From: Gammaproteobacteria bacterium
GTDB taxonomy: Bacteria > Pseudomonadota > Gammaproteobacteria > Steroidobacterales > Steroidobacteraceae
Reading direction: 5' to 3'
Assembly: GCA_016874055.1 (NCBI GenBank)
Contig: VGVG01000004.1
Coordinates: forward strand, 49,335 to 113,334
DNA: 64,000 bases
Below, piece by piece: positions 1-9,921 of this stretch. The position numbers and the translations under genes were made by a program. Position 1 is the stretch's first letter. Each line of letters starts with the position of its first letter. The notes under the pieces are model-generated. The model searched no databases and was not told the DNA's origin. It was given only the letters and a program-made list of their open reading frames with translations.

Positions 1-755
1 TTGTCGATACCGGCAGTTTTTGCGTGTCGCTTGATGAGATTCCAAAAGGCCTGACGCGTCATCGCCTCGCCGCGCCGCGTCGGGAACAAATGATCGGTGC
101 GCCGCGTACCGAGTATTTCCTGCCTTGCATTTTGCTCGAAACGTCTCAACCAATCGATGGCCTCGGCGCCGAGCGGTACAAGACGCTCGCGGTTACCCTT
201 GCCAATCACGCGTACCACACCCTGGTTAAGATTCACCTTCGCGTGACGAAGACTCACGAGTTCCGAGACGCGCAGTCCTGTTGCATAGAGCACCTCAAGC
301 ATCGTCCGATCGCGAAATCCAAGAGGATCCTCAACTCGTGGAGCACCCAGCAACAACTCGACGTCGTGCTCGCTTAGGGATTTCGGCAAAGGTCTACCAA
401 TACGGGGCATGGCGATCTCGGCAGTCGGGTCGTCGCGCCTCGTACCGTCTCTTACTTGCTGCCTAAAAAAACAACGAAACGCCGATAGTTGTCTCGCAGT
501 CGATCGCGGACGAGCGCCGGCACCAACGCGTACGGCGACGAAGTCGAGCAGATCGGTCCGTGTCGTCGTGTTGAGCGTCGATCCGCGTGCCTCAAGCCAC
601 CGCTGTAAGGCGAGTAGATCGGCGCGATAGGCGGCGAGCGTATTAGCGGCGAGGCCTCGCTCCATCCAGATCACGTCGAGAAAACGCAGGATGACCGGGT
701 CTGGAACGGCGACCGATTTCGTCTCGCTTCGTTGACTTTCTTTCACGACAAACAC
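1..755 (-). CDS. xerD: Tyrosine recombinase XerD (C-terminus runs off the left edge)
   Basis: Reverse-strand translation from a GTG near 755 reads ...PVILRFLDVIWMERGLAANTLAAYRADL...MLEVLYATGLRVSELVSLRHAKVNLNQGVVRVIGKGNRERLVPLG...; tyrosine recombinase motif ATGLRVSEL. Absent from the ORF track because it has no stop in the window. Confidence 0.9.
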   Translation of the reverse strand, partial: MFVVKESQRSETKSVAVPDPVILRFLDVIWMERGLAANTLAAYRADLLALQRWLEARGSTLNTTTRTDLLDFVAVRVGAGARPRSTARQLSAFRCFFRQQVRDGTRRDDPTAEIAMPRIGRPLPKSLSEHDVELLLGAPRVEDPLGFRDRTMLEVLYATGLRVSELVSLRHAKVNLNQGVVRVIGKGNRERLVPLGAEAIDWLRRFEQNARQEILGTRRTDHLFPTRRGEAMTRQAFWNLIKRHAKTAGID

Positions 756-787
756 AAGGATACCGCGCCTCGAGATCCGACACGCCC

Positions 788-1558
788 ATGATGCCCCTCA
801 ACCCCGATACCGTAGTACCGACGAGAGAGTCTTCGCTCGCCCTCCTGGGTCGGGTGTTTTACGGCTCGTGCTCTTGGCTGGTGTTCGTGACGATCACGCT
901 CGTGTTGTTGTTTCTGCTCATCGTCGTACCCGGGATCGACCGCCGAAGGCGCATGGCGGGTATGGCCTCACGCCTCATTCTGTGGTGCTGTGCAGTGCCG
1001 CTTACCGTCCGTGGTGCTAATTATCTTCCGTCCGGCCAGTGTGTAGTCGCCGCTAATCATGCGAGCTACATCGACGCGATTGTCATCAAGGCGGTACTGC
1101 CTGAGCGTTATACCTACGTCGTCAAACGCGAAATGGTGTCGGTGCCGCTCGCAGGACTTTTGTTACAGCGCCTCGGCACAGAATTCGTTGAGCGTTTTAA
1201 TCGACACAAGGGCTCTCTCGATGCCCGGCGGGTCTTACGTACTGCAACGAGCGGACAGTCGCTAGTCTTTTTCCCCGAAGGCACGTTCGAAGGCAAACCG
1301 GGGTTGCTCAAATTTCACAGCGGGGCCTTTAAGATCGCAGCTTACGCCGGCTGCCCCGTACTGCCCTGCGTAATCCTTGGCACCCGCGACATCCTCCCCA
1401 GCCCCAATTTTTTTCCGAAACTTGGCGCCATCGAGGTGCAACTGCTGCCGCCGATCACGGCCCCGGCAGGTCTAGAGCCTGAGGAGTCCGCGCGACTATT
1501 GCGCGAGCAGACTCGCGCCGCAATTCTCGAGCGCCTAAGTGAACCCGATCACGGCTAA
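788..1558 (+). CDS. plsC: 1-acyl-sn-glycerol-3-phosphate acyltransferase (PlsC family)
   Basis: NHASYID acyltransferase motif I (NHxxxxD) and FPEGTF motif III; N-terminal hydrophobic helix. Confidence 0.85.
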   Translation: MMPLNPDTVVPTRESSLALLGRVFYGSCSWLVFVTITLVLLFLLIVVPGIDRRRRMAGMASRLILWCCAVPLTVRGANYLPSGQCVVAANHASYIDAIVIKAVLPERYTYVVKREMVSVPLAGLLLQRLGTEFVERFNRHKGSLDARRVLRTATSGQSLVFFPEGTFEGKPGLLKFHSGAFKIAAYAGCPVLPCVILGTRDILPSPNFFPKLGAIEVQLLPPITAPAGLEPEESARLLREQTRAAILERLSEPDHG

Positions 1559-1650
1559 GCGGCGCGGTTTAACCTCTACATCGGTGAATCGGGAGCGTTT
1601 TCCCCTACACTTATAGCCCTTCCTTGTTTTAGGTTTTAAAAGAGTCTGCG

Positions 1651-2835
1651 ATGTCCGAGTCCGTCGTTCTCCTCTCCGCCCGCCGTACCCCAATCGGCGC
1701 CTTCCAGGGAGTCTTCGCGGGAACGACTGCCCCCGCGCTCGGCGCCGCAGCCCTCGCAGGAGCGGTGCAATCTTCGGGTCTTGCCGCCTCAGATATCCAA
1801 GAAGTGATCATGGGCTGCGTCCTGCCCGCTGGCCTTGGGCAGGCGCCAGCGCGCCAAGCCTCAATCGGTGCAGGCATCCCGAAATCCGTTCCGACCACCA
1901 CCATCAACAAAATGTGCGGCTCCGGAATGAAGGCGATCATGATGGCAATTGACCAGCTGCGCGCGGGTGAGTCTCAGGTGGTCGCTGCAGGCGGCCTCGA
2001 ATCGATGACCAATGCCCCCTTCCTGCTGCCGAAGGCACGGCAAGGTTATCGTATGGGTCATGGCGAGCTGCTCGATCATATGTTCACCGACGGCCTACAA
2101 AGCCCATGGGACGGACAGATGATGGGCGTGTTTGCCGAGAACACCGCCGGTCGCTACGGATTCACGCGTGCCGATCAAGACGCGTTTGCATCGATCTCGG
2201 TCACGCGCGCGCTGGCCGCCATCGAAAAAGGCGCGTTCCTCGCCGAAATCGCTCCGGTCACCGTCAAAGGTCGCAAAGGCGACACTTTGGTCGAACTCGA
2301 TGAAACGCCCTTCACCTGCGATCTTTTAAAGATTCCGCAACTCAAGCCCGCTTTCCGCAAAGACGGAACAGTCACTGCCGCAAGCTCCTCGTCCATCTCC
2401 GATGGCGCCGCAGCCGTCGTGCTCGCTGCGGAATCCTTCGCCAAATCACGCGGACTTAAGCCGCTTGCGCGTATCGTCGCGCAGGCGAGCCACGCGCAAG
2501 AACCCGAGTGGTTCACCACAGCTCCTGTCGGCGCGATTCAGAAGGTTCTGAAACGCGCAGGCTGGAACGCTTCGGATATCGATCTGTATGAAGTGAACGA
2601 AGCTTTCGCAGCAGTCGCGATGGCAGCAGCGAAGGACATCGGTATCTCGGCTGACAAGCTTAATGTGCATGGCGGTGCCTGTGCACTTGGTCACCCCGTC
2701 GGCGCGACGGGTGCACGCATCATCGCCACACTCGCACATGCGCTCGTACGCTATAACGGTCGCCGAGGCATCGCTGCACTTTGCATCGGTGGCGGTGAAG
2801 CCACGGCGATCGCTATCGAGAGGATGCACGCGTGA
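1651..2835 (+). CDS. Acetyl-CoA C-acetyltransferase (thiolase)
   Basis: Thiolase motifs: INKMCGSGMKA, NVHGGACALGHPVGATGARI, CIGGGEATAIAIER. Confidence 0.93.
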   Translation: MSESVVLLSARRTPIGAFQGVFAGTTAPALGAAALAGAVQSSGLAASDIQEVIMGCVLPAGLGQAPARQASIGAGIPKSVPTTTINKMCGSGMKAIMMAIDQLRAGESQVVAAGGLESMTNAPFLLPKARQGYRMGHGELLDHMFTDGLQSPWDGQMMGVFAENTAGRYGFTRADQDAFASISVTRALAAIEKGAFLAEIAPVTVKGRKGDTLVELDETPFTCDLLKIPQLKPAFRKDGTVTAASSSSISDGAAAVVLAAESFAKSRGLKPLARIVAQASHAQEPEWFTTAPVGAIQKVLKRAGWNASDIDLYEVNEAFAAVAMAAAKDIGISADKLNVHGGACALGHPVGATGARIIATLAHALVRYNGRRGIAALCIGGGEATAIAIERMHA

Positions 2836-4445
2836 GCGAGGCTGTCGAACGCGATGTGATGGAGTATGACGTCCTGATCGTCGGGGGCGGTCCCGCGGGT
2901 CTTGCGTGCGCCGTTCGTCTTAAGCAAATTCGACCCGAGTTCACCGTGTGCGTGCTTGAAAAAGCCTCAACCATCGGTGCGCATTCTCTCTCAGGTGCGG
3001 TGCTTGAACCCGGGCCGCTCGATGCGCTACTCCCCGATTGGCGCAAACAGCCTCCCGGACTGTGCGTACCGGCGAAGCGCGACGAGTTCTCGCTACTCAC
3101 TCGCTCAGGTCGTATTCGCCTGCCAACACCACCGCAACAACGTAATGAAGGTAATTTTATCATCTCTCTAACTCTACTCATGCCGCAAATCGCAGCGCAT
3201 GCCGAGCAGCTCGGGGTCGACGTGTACCCCGGATTCGCTGCCGCCAAGCCGCTGTTCAACGAGGATGGCAGCGTCGCCGGTGTGCAGATCGGTGACATGG
3301 GGATCGAGAAGTCGGGCGAGATCGGTCCCAACTACGCACCGGGTCCAGAAGTACGCACGCGAGTGACCGTGCTCGCCGAAGGCTGTCGCGGGAGCATCAG
3401 CAAACAGCTCATCCAGCGTTATCAGCTCGATGCGGACTGCGACCCGCAGACTTACGGACTAGGCTTTAAAGAATTATGGCAACTGCCCGAAGGGCGCGTG
3501 GAGCCGGGACTGATCCAGCACTCGGTGGGCTGGCCCCTCGACTCTAAGACCTACGGTGGCAGCTTTGTTTATCACCTTGACAACAATCGCGTTTACGTCG
3601 GATACATTATAGGGCTTGATTACCGCGACCCGCGTCTCAAACCCTTCGAAGCCTTTCAGCAGTTCAAACATCACCCGAGCATTCGACCGCTGCTCGAAGG
3701 CGGAGAGATTGTTGCGGCAGGCGCGCGAACTATCGCTGCGGGTGGCTGGCAGTCGCTTCCCAAACTCGACATGCCAGGTGCGTTGCTCGTAGGCGATGCT
3801 GCGGGCACGCTCAACGTGGCAAAAATCAAGGGCATTCATCAGGCCATTCGTTGCGGCATGCTCGCCGCCGAGCATCTCGCCGAACACGAGTGTGCCACCG
3901 CCGGATTCGATGCGCGTTTTCGTGCTTCAGAGGGCGGTCGCGAGCTCAAATCTACTCGTAACATCAAGCCAGGTTTCAAGCGTGGGCTTTGGTTCGCGAT
4001 GGCGAACGGCGCCCTCGAGTCCATCACAGGCGGTCGCACGCCGTGGACACTGCGTAACACTGCCGCCTACGCCGAGACTCAGCGACTCAATGAATTCGAA
4101 TCACCCGATCGCGGCTGGGTGGAGCGTACGCTCGCGCCGCGTGACCGACTCGCCTCGGTATTCTTTGCTAATAACTCGCACGAGGAAAATCAGCCGATCC
4201 ATCTGAAGGTTCGTGATCCGAACCTCTGCGTGACGCGTTGTGCGCAGGAGTACGGTAACCCGTGTCAAAATTTTTGTCCGGCCAACGTCTATGAAATGGT
4301 GGACGATGACGCAGGTGGCAAGCGCCTGCAGATCAACTCGGCGAACTGCGTGCACTGTAAGGCCTGCGATATTAAGGATCCTTACCAGATCATCGATTGG
4401 ACGACGCCCGAGGGTGGCTCAGGGCCGATCTACCAGTCACTCTGA
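2832..4445 (+). CDS. Electron transfer flavoprotein-ubiquinone oxidoreductase
   Basis: N-terminal GGGPAGLACAVRLKQ FAD motif; C-terminal 4Fe-4S region CVHCKACDIKDPYQIIDWTTPEGGSGPIY typical of ETF-QO. Start may be at 2862. Confidence 0.93.
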   Translation: MSEAVERDVMEYDVLIVGGGPAGLACAVRLKQIRPEFTVCVLEKASTIGAHSLSGAVLEPGPLDALLPDWRKQPPGLCVPAKRDEFSLLTRSGRIRLPTPPQQRNEGNFIISLTLLMPQIAAHAEQLGVDVYPGFAAAKPLFNEDGSVAGVQIGDMGIEKSGEIGPNYAPGPEVRTRVTVLAEGCRGSISKQLIQRYQLDADCDPQTYGLGFKELWQLPEGRVEPGLIQHSVGWPLDSKTYGGSFVYHLDNNRVYVGYIIGLDYRDPRLKPFEAFQQFKHHPSIRPLLEGGEIVAAGARTIAAGGWQSLPKLDMPGALLVGDAAGTLNVAKIKGIHQAIRCGMLAAEHLAEHECATAGFDARFRASEGGRELKSTRNIKPGFKRGLWFAMANGALESITGGRTPWTLRNTAAYAETQRLNEFESPDRGWVERTLAPRDRLASVFFANNSHEENQPIHLKVRDPNLCVTRCAQEYGNPCQNFCPANVYEMVDDDAGGKRLQINSANCVHCKACDIKDPYQIIDWTTPEGGSGPIYQSL

Positions 4446-4449
4446 CGCG

Positions 4450-6408
4450 ATGCCCGACCAACCTTCGTGGAGTCCTGGTGTAACGAGGCGGCAAGGGGCA
4501 AACCTGACGCGCTTTATCGGATGTCTCGCTGCGCGACGCGGCCTGCATTTCGAGGACTACGCTTCGCTGCACCGCTGGTCGATCGAGCAGCCTGACGCCT
4601 TCTGGTTCGAGCTCGCCCACTTCGTCGACATTTGTGCCGAGTGGGCCGAGGGACCCGTACTCGTCGACGGCGAAAAAATGCCAGGTGCTCGCTGGTTTCC
4701 CGGAGCACGCCTCAACTTCGCCGAAAACCTGCTGCACTTTCACGACGATCATCCCGCCCTCCTCGCCGTGAACGAGCGGGGGCAGCGCCGAACGCTCTCG
4801 TATCGGCAGCTTCATACTGAGGTTGGCCGCATCACCGCCGGGCTGCGCGAGGCGGGTGTAAAGCCTGGCGATCGTGTCGTGGGCTTCATGCCCAATCTCC
4901 CCGAGACGGTCGTCGCCATGCTCGCTGCGACGAGTCTGGGTGCGATCTGGTCATCGTGCTCGCCAGACTTTGGCATTGCGGGTGTACTCGATCGGTTTGG
5001 GCAAATCGCACCAAAGGTGCTGATCACCGCGGACGGTTATTTCTACGCGGGTAAAACCATCGACTCGCTGGGCGCCGTCAGTGGCGTTCTCGCCCAACTC
5101 TCATCTGTCACCACCGTGATTATTGTCCCATACGTCTCGGTCGAACCGGACCTTACACGTCTGCATTTTTTACCGACGCATCTGTGGTCCCGCTTCGGCA
5201 CATCGGGGGCGAAAGCCGCCTTCACACGTCTGCCATTCGATCATCCGCTCCTAGTGATGTATTCCTCGGGCACCACGGGAAAACCTAAGTGCATCGTGCA
5301 CGGCGCCGGTGGGACTCTGCTACAGCATCTCAAAGAGCACGAGTTACACGTCGATCTACGTCGACAGGATCGGTTTTTCTTCTTCACCACGTGTGGCTGG
5401 ATGATGTGGAATTGGCTCGTCAGTGGGCTCGCTGTCGGCGCGACACTCGTATTGTACGACGGCTCGCCGCTGTATCCCGATGAGGGCGTTTTGTGGCGTA
5501 TGGCCGAAGAAGAACACGTCACAATCTTTGGGACGAGCCCAAAATTCCTCGCTACGCTCAGTAAGGCAGGATACCGCCCGCGCGAACGCGTTACCTTACC
5601 CGCCCTGCGCACGCTCATCTCTACCGGTGCGCCGCTCGCGCCCGAGCAATTTGATTTTGTATATCGCGAGATCAAGTCGGATCTTCATCTCACCTCCATC
5701 TCGGGGGGTACCGATATCATTTCGTGTTTTTGCATTGGTGACCCGACCGGACCAGTTTATCGCGGAGAGCTGCAATGCGCGGGTCTCGGTATGGACATCG
5801 ACGTCGTCGACGACAGCGGACGCTCGCTCCCTGCGGACGAGAAAGGCGAGCTCGTCTGTCGACGCAGCTTTCCCTCTATGCCCGTCGGGTTCTGGGATGA
5901 CGAGGACGGCAGATGTTATCGAAAAGCGTATTTTGAACGCTTTCCGGGCATCTGGCATCACAGCGATTACGCAATGCGTACCTGTCACGGCGGCTTCGTG
6001 ATTCTGGGTCGCTCCGATGCCGTACTAAACCCAGGCGGCGTGCGCATCGGCACGGCCGAGATCTATCGACAAGTCGAAACGCTGCCCGAGGTACTGGAGT
6101 CGCTCTGCATCGGACAGGACTGGCAAGGAGACGTCCGCGTCGTACTTTTTCTGCGCCTGCGTGCCGGGGTGATACTCGATGAGCCGCTGCGTCAGAGAAT
6201 TCGTGACGTCATTCAAACCAACACCTCGCCGCGTCATGTGCCCGCTCGCATCATCGCCATCCCAGAGATTCCCCGAACCATCAACGGTAAGGTCGTCGAA
6301 CTTGCGGTACACAACATCATCCACGGCCGGCCGGTAACCAATACGCACGCGCTCGCTAACCCCGATTCATTGGAGCTCTTTAAAGATCTTCCGGAGCTTC
6401 GGACTTGA
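4450..6408 (+). CDS. Acetoacetyl-CoA synthetase
   Basis: YSSGTTGKPKCIVHG AMP-binding motif; TTCGWMMWNW typical of acetoacetyl-CoA synthetase; ATG at 4450 preferred over the ORF-track start (4240), which overlaps ETF-QO. Confidence 0.88.
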   Translation: MPDQPSWSPGVTRRQGANLTRFIGCLAARRGLHFEDYASLHRWSIEQPDAFWFELAHFVDICAEWAEGPVLVDGEKMPGARWFPGARLNFAENLLHFHDDHPALLAVNERGQRRTLSYRQLHTEVGRITAGLREAGVKPGDRVVGFMPNLPETVVAMLAATSLGAIWSSCSPDFGIAGVLDRFGQIAPKVLITADGYFYAGKTIDSLGAVSGVLAQLSSVTTVIIVPYVSVEPDLTRLHFLPTHLWSRFGTSGAKAAFTRLPFDHPLLVMYSSGTTGKPKCIVHGAGGTLLQHLKEHELHVDLRRQDRFFFFTTCGWMMWNWLVSGLAVGATLVLYDGSPLYPDEGVLWRMAEEEHVTIFGTSPKFLATLSKAGYRPRERVTLPALRTLISTGAPLAPEQFDFVYREIKSDLHLTSISGGTDIISCFCIGDPTGPVYRGELQCAGLGMDIDVVDDSGRSLPADEKGELVCRRSFPSMPVGFWDDEDGRCYRKAYFERFPGIWHHSDYAMRTCHGGFVILGRSDAVLNPGGVRIGTAEIYRQVETLPEVLESLCIGQDWQGDVRVVLFLRLRAGVILDEPLRQRIRDVIQTNTSPRHVPARIIAIPEIPRTINGKVVELAVHNIIHGRPVTNTHALANPDSLELFKDLPELRT

Positions 6409-7514
6409 GCGCCAAATCACGCTCACTTCACACACTCTACGAATCCGCGATCCAGACGAGCGGATTTCTCGTTGATCCGGCTCAACAGACGGCGATCGCA
6501 CAGCTTGAGCGATTACGCGCTGAGCTCAAAACGAGCGAGTCCAAGTCCACTATAAAAAAAATGGTTGGTCGACTCGTTAGATCAGCGCCAACCGCAAAGC
6601 CGCGAGGTGTCTATCTCTGGGGTAGCGCGGGACGCGGGAAAACTTGGCTCATGGATCTCTTTTTCGACAGCGAACCTGTGGCAGCCAAACGTCGTAGTCA
6701 CTTTTATCGATTCATGAAGGGCGTACACGACGGACTACGCCAGCATCGCGACGAGGTCGACGCCTTATCAGCGGTGGCTGCGGATATCGCAAACTCTGCG
6801 CAACTCATGTGCCTCGATGAGCTGCTCGTCAGCGATATCGCTGATGCCATGCTGCTCAGTGGACTATTCACGCGACTCATCGATCGAGGGGTCACGCTCG
6901 TCTTCACGTCGAACGTACCACCCTCGGATTTATATAAGAACGGCTTACAACGCCAAAGATTTCTCCCGGCTATCGAGCTGATCCAGCGTCACTGTGAAGT
7001 CGTTTTCGTCGAGGGTAATACCGACTACCGACTACGGCACCTCACGCGTGCCCCTATTTACCTCAGTAAGGATGATGCACAAACAGAGCAGGCCTTAAAC
7101 GAGATCTTTGAGAGACTCTCTGACGGCGCCGGCCGAGTCGGCGGAAGCGTCGATATTGAAGGTCGACCGATCCCAGTGATCCAGCATAGCGAAAACGTCG
7201 TCTGGTTCGATTTCGAGTCACTATGCGAAGGACCGCGCAGTCAGAATGACTACGTCGATATCGCCCGTGTATATCAATCGGTGCTGCTGTCCGATATTCC
7301 GATCTTTACTTGCGACAGCGAAGATGCTGCGCGAAGATTCATCTCGCTCATCGACGAATTCTATGACCGACGAGTCAAGTTAGTTATGTCAGCCGCTGTA
7401 GGACCGCTCGAACTATATCTGGGCGAACGGCTTCAATCCGAGTTTACTCGCACCACGAGCCGGCTGATCGAAATGCAGAGCGAGGCGTATCTCGCGAGCG
7501 AGCATCTCGGCTGA
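6405..7514 (+). CDS. zapE: Cell division protein ZapE (AFG1-family ATPase)
   Basis: YLWGSAGRGKTWLMDLFFD Walker A; LCLDELLVSDIADAMLLSGLF; LVFTSNVPPSDLYKNGLQRQRFLPAI. Confidence 0.92.
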   Translation: MSAKSRSLHTLYESAIQTSGFLVDPAQQTAIAQLERLRAELKTSESKSTIKKMVGRLVRSAPTAKPRGVYLWGSAGRGKTWLMDLFFDSEPVAAKRRSHFYRFMKGVHDGLRQHRDEVDALSAVAADIANSAQLMCLDELLVSDIADAMLLSGLFTRLIDRGVTLVFTSNVPPSDLYKNGLQRQRFLPAIELIQRHCEVVFVEGNTDYRLRHLTRAPIYLSKDDAQTEQALNEIFERLSDGAGRVGGSVDIEGRPIPVIQHSENVVWFDFESLCEGPRSQNDYVDIARVYQSVLLSDIPIFTCDSEDAARRFISLIDEFYDRRVKLVMSAAVGPLELYLGERLQSEFTRTTSRLIEMQSEAYLASEHLG

Positions 7515-7523
7515 GTTCGCGTC

Positions 7524-8477
7524 TCAATTGACGGCGCTCGATCCCGGAGCCTGGTCGGCTGCGGCACCGAAGAGCCGACTCACATCGACTGCATCGAAGC
7601 TCCAAGGTTTGCGACAGAACTCACAGGTCACCGTCACCTCGCCGCGCTCAGCCACGATGGCCTCGACTTCCGTCGCCCCAAGCGAGCGTAGCATGCCCTC
7701 AACGCGCTCCGTACTGCAGCGACAGCGAAAACCGACGGCGCACGAATCATGAATGCGCAGATCGAGCCCGGAAAAAGTTCGGCGCATAAGTTCTTCAGCG
7801 GAGCGAAAGAGAAGTTCGTCGCTCTGCACTCCGGCGATGGCCTCGCTCGCGGCAGAGAAGGTTCGATCGGCCTGCACTTCGAAATCGACGTCCTCACCAG
7901 CCACACCGCCATGACTCGGCATGCGTTGCACCAACAACCCAGCCGTACCAAAATTATCGGCACCGAGTATCACGCGCGTCGGTAACTGCTCGGAATTTTC
8001 GAAGTAGTGCTCGAGTGAGGCGGAGAGCGATCTGCTACCGATCGGCACGATTCCCTGGTAACGCGAAGCCTGCTTGCCAGTTTCGATGGTGACCATGATT
8101 GTACCCTCGCCTGCAAGCGCAACGAAGTCGGCGTCGTCCTTGATGCGCTCATGATCGAAACGCACCACACCGCGAACGAGAAAATCGTGGGTGCATTGGG
8201 CGACGAGCAAACGCACGCCGCCGCTCCCCTGTAACTGTAAAGTGAGTTCACCTTCAAACTAGAGCGTGGACGCCAACAAGACGGCTGCCGAGACAGCCTC
8301 ACCTAACAGACGTCTGACGGGCTCAGGGTAATCGGCGTGCTCGCGCAGGGAGAGCCACGCAGGCCCGAGTCGCACAAACTGTCCTCGAACGGATTGCTGT
8401 TCGACCACGAAACGCCGCACGAGGTCGATGCCCCGATGCTCGTCTTCGGATCGGTCACGGTGCGAATCGTCCTGCAT
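7524..8477 (-). pseudogene. hslO: Hsp33 redox chaperone HslO interrupted by an in-frame TAG at 8259-8261
   Basis: Two ORFs (8259-8477 and 7524-8216) lie in the same frame: ...[42 protein letters not shown]...; C-terminal CRC...CEFC zinc cysteines intact. The only lesion seen is TAG where Hsp33 normally has Lys (TLKFEGE). Confidence 0.85.
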
Positions 8478-9913
8478 CAGCCCGAAAGCTTCTTACGCAG
8501 CAGGTCGTTGAGCTGCGCCGGGTTGGCCTTGCTGCCCGTTGCTCTCATAACTTGCCCGACGAAAAACCCGAAGAGCTTGCCCTTGCCCGAACGATAATCG
8601 GCCAACTGACCCGGATTCTTTGCCATGACTTCTTCGATGGCTTTTTCGATGGCACCAGTGTCGGTGATTTGTCGAAGACCCTTCTCCTCGATGATCGCGT
8701 CGGCACTCTCGCCACTCGCCCACATCGCCTCGAAGACGTCTTTGGCGATCTTGCCAGAGATGGTCGCATCGACGATGCGCGTCACGAGGCCTGCGAGTGC
8801 GTCGGCATTGACCTTGGATTCGCCAATCTCGAGATTATCCTTGTTGAGGAACGCCGCAAGATCGCCCATCACCCAGTTTGCACAAAGCTTCGGATCACGA
8901 CCCACACCGCGGACAACGTCCTCGTAGAACGCACCGATCTCGCGGCTCGCCGTCAGTACTCCGGCGTCGTATTCGGATAAGTCGTAGTTGCGGACGAAGC
9001 GCGCCGCCTTCTCGTCCGGAAGCTCCGGTAACGATTCCTTTACCTTCGCAATTAAGGATTCGTCGATGACGAGCGGCAGAAGATCGGGATCGGGGAAGTA
9101 ACGGTAATCGTTGGCTTCTTCCTTGGAACGCATGGAGCGGGTCTCGCCCTTGTCCGAGTCGTAGAGGCGCGTCTCTTGAACTACCCTACGGCCTGATTCG
9201 AGTAATTTGATCTGACGCTCGACTTCGTAGTTGATAGCTTTCTCGACGAAGCGGAAAGAGTTGAGATTTTTGATCTCGGCGCGCGTACCAAATTTCTCGC
9301 TGCCTTTGCAGCGAACCGATACGTTGGCATCGCAACGGAACGAGCCTTCCTGCATATTACCGTCGCAGATATCGAGATAGCGTACAAGCGTGTGAACTTT
9401 CTTCATGTAGGCAACGGCTTCCTTCGCCGAGCGTAGATCGGGCTCACTGACGATTTCGATGAGTGGTGTGCCCGCACGGTTCAGGTCAATGCCGCTCATG
9501 CCGAGCATACCTTCGTGCAGCGACTTACCGGCGTCTTCCTCGAGATGCGCACGCGTGATCCCGATGCGTTTTCGAGTGCCATCGTCTAAGACGATGTCTA
9601 AGAATCCCCGTGCGACCACCGGCAGCTCGTACTGACTGATTTGATAACCTTTCGGCAGGTCGGGGTAAAAATAATTTTTTCGCGCAAATACCGAGTGCGG
9701 TGCAATACGGGCACCGATAGCGAGCCCAAAGCGCACAGCCATGCGAACCGCTTCGCCGTTGAGCACCGGTAAGACCCCCGGATAGCCGAGGTCGACAAGA
9801 TTCGCCTGACTGTTAGGCTCGGCCCCATAGGCAGTATCGGAACCCGAAAAAATCTTTGAGCGCGTGGCAAGCTGCGCGTGGATTTCGAGACCGATGACGG
9901 TTTCCCACTCCAT
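8477..9913 (-). CDS. gatB: Asp-tRNA(Asn)/Glu-tRNA(Gln) amidotransferase subunit B
   Basis: [15 protein letters not shown]...; [13 protein letters not shown]-terminal YqeY-like [32 protein letters not shown]. Confidence 0.97.
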   Translation of the reverse strand: MEWETVIGLEIHAQLATRSKIFSGSDTAYGAEPNSQANLVDLGYPGVLPVLNGEAVRMAVRFGLAIGARIAPHSVFARKNYFYPDLPKGYQISQYELPVVARGFLDIVLDDGTRKRIGITRAHLEEDAGKSLHEGMLGMSGIDLNRAGTPLIEIVSEPDLRSAKEAVAYMKKVHTLVRYLDICDGNMQEGSFRCDANVSVRCKGSEKFGTRAEIKNLNSFRFVEKAINYEVERQIKLLESGRRVVQETRLYDSDKGETRSMRSKEEANDYRYFPDPDLLPLVIDESLIAKVKESLPELPDEKAARFVRNYDLSEYDAGVLTASREIGAFYEDVVRGVGRDPKLCANWVMGDLAAFLNKDNLEIGESKVNADALAGLVTRIVDATISGKIAKDVFEAMWASGESADAIIEEKGLRQITDTGAIEKAIEEVMAKNPGQLADYRSGKGKLFGFFVGQVMRATGSKANPAQLNDLLRKKLSG

Positions 9914-9921
9914 GGCGGACC

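Noticed and set aside
24-377. ORF 24-377 (+), 117 aa
   Set aside because: Antisense to xerD, whose reverse-strand translation is clearly conserved.
4240-4449. N-terminal extension of the acetoacetyl-CoA synthetase ORF
   Set aside because: Overlaps the conserved C-terminal ferredoxin region of ETF-QO in another frame; ATG 4450 fits the family start.
8259-8261. Pyrrolysine or other recoding at the hslO TAG
   Set aside because: The position is a surface-type Lys in Hsp33 and no pyl genes are visible; TAG is used as an ordinary stop in the window (e.g. mreB). Mutation or sequencing error is simpler.
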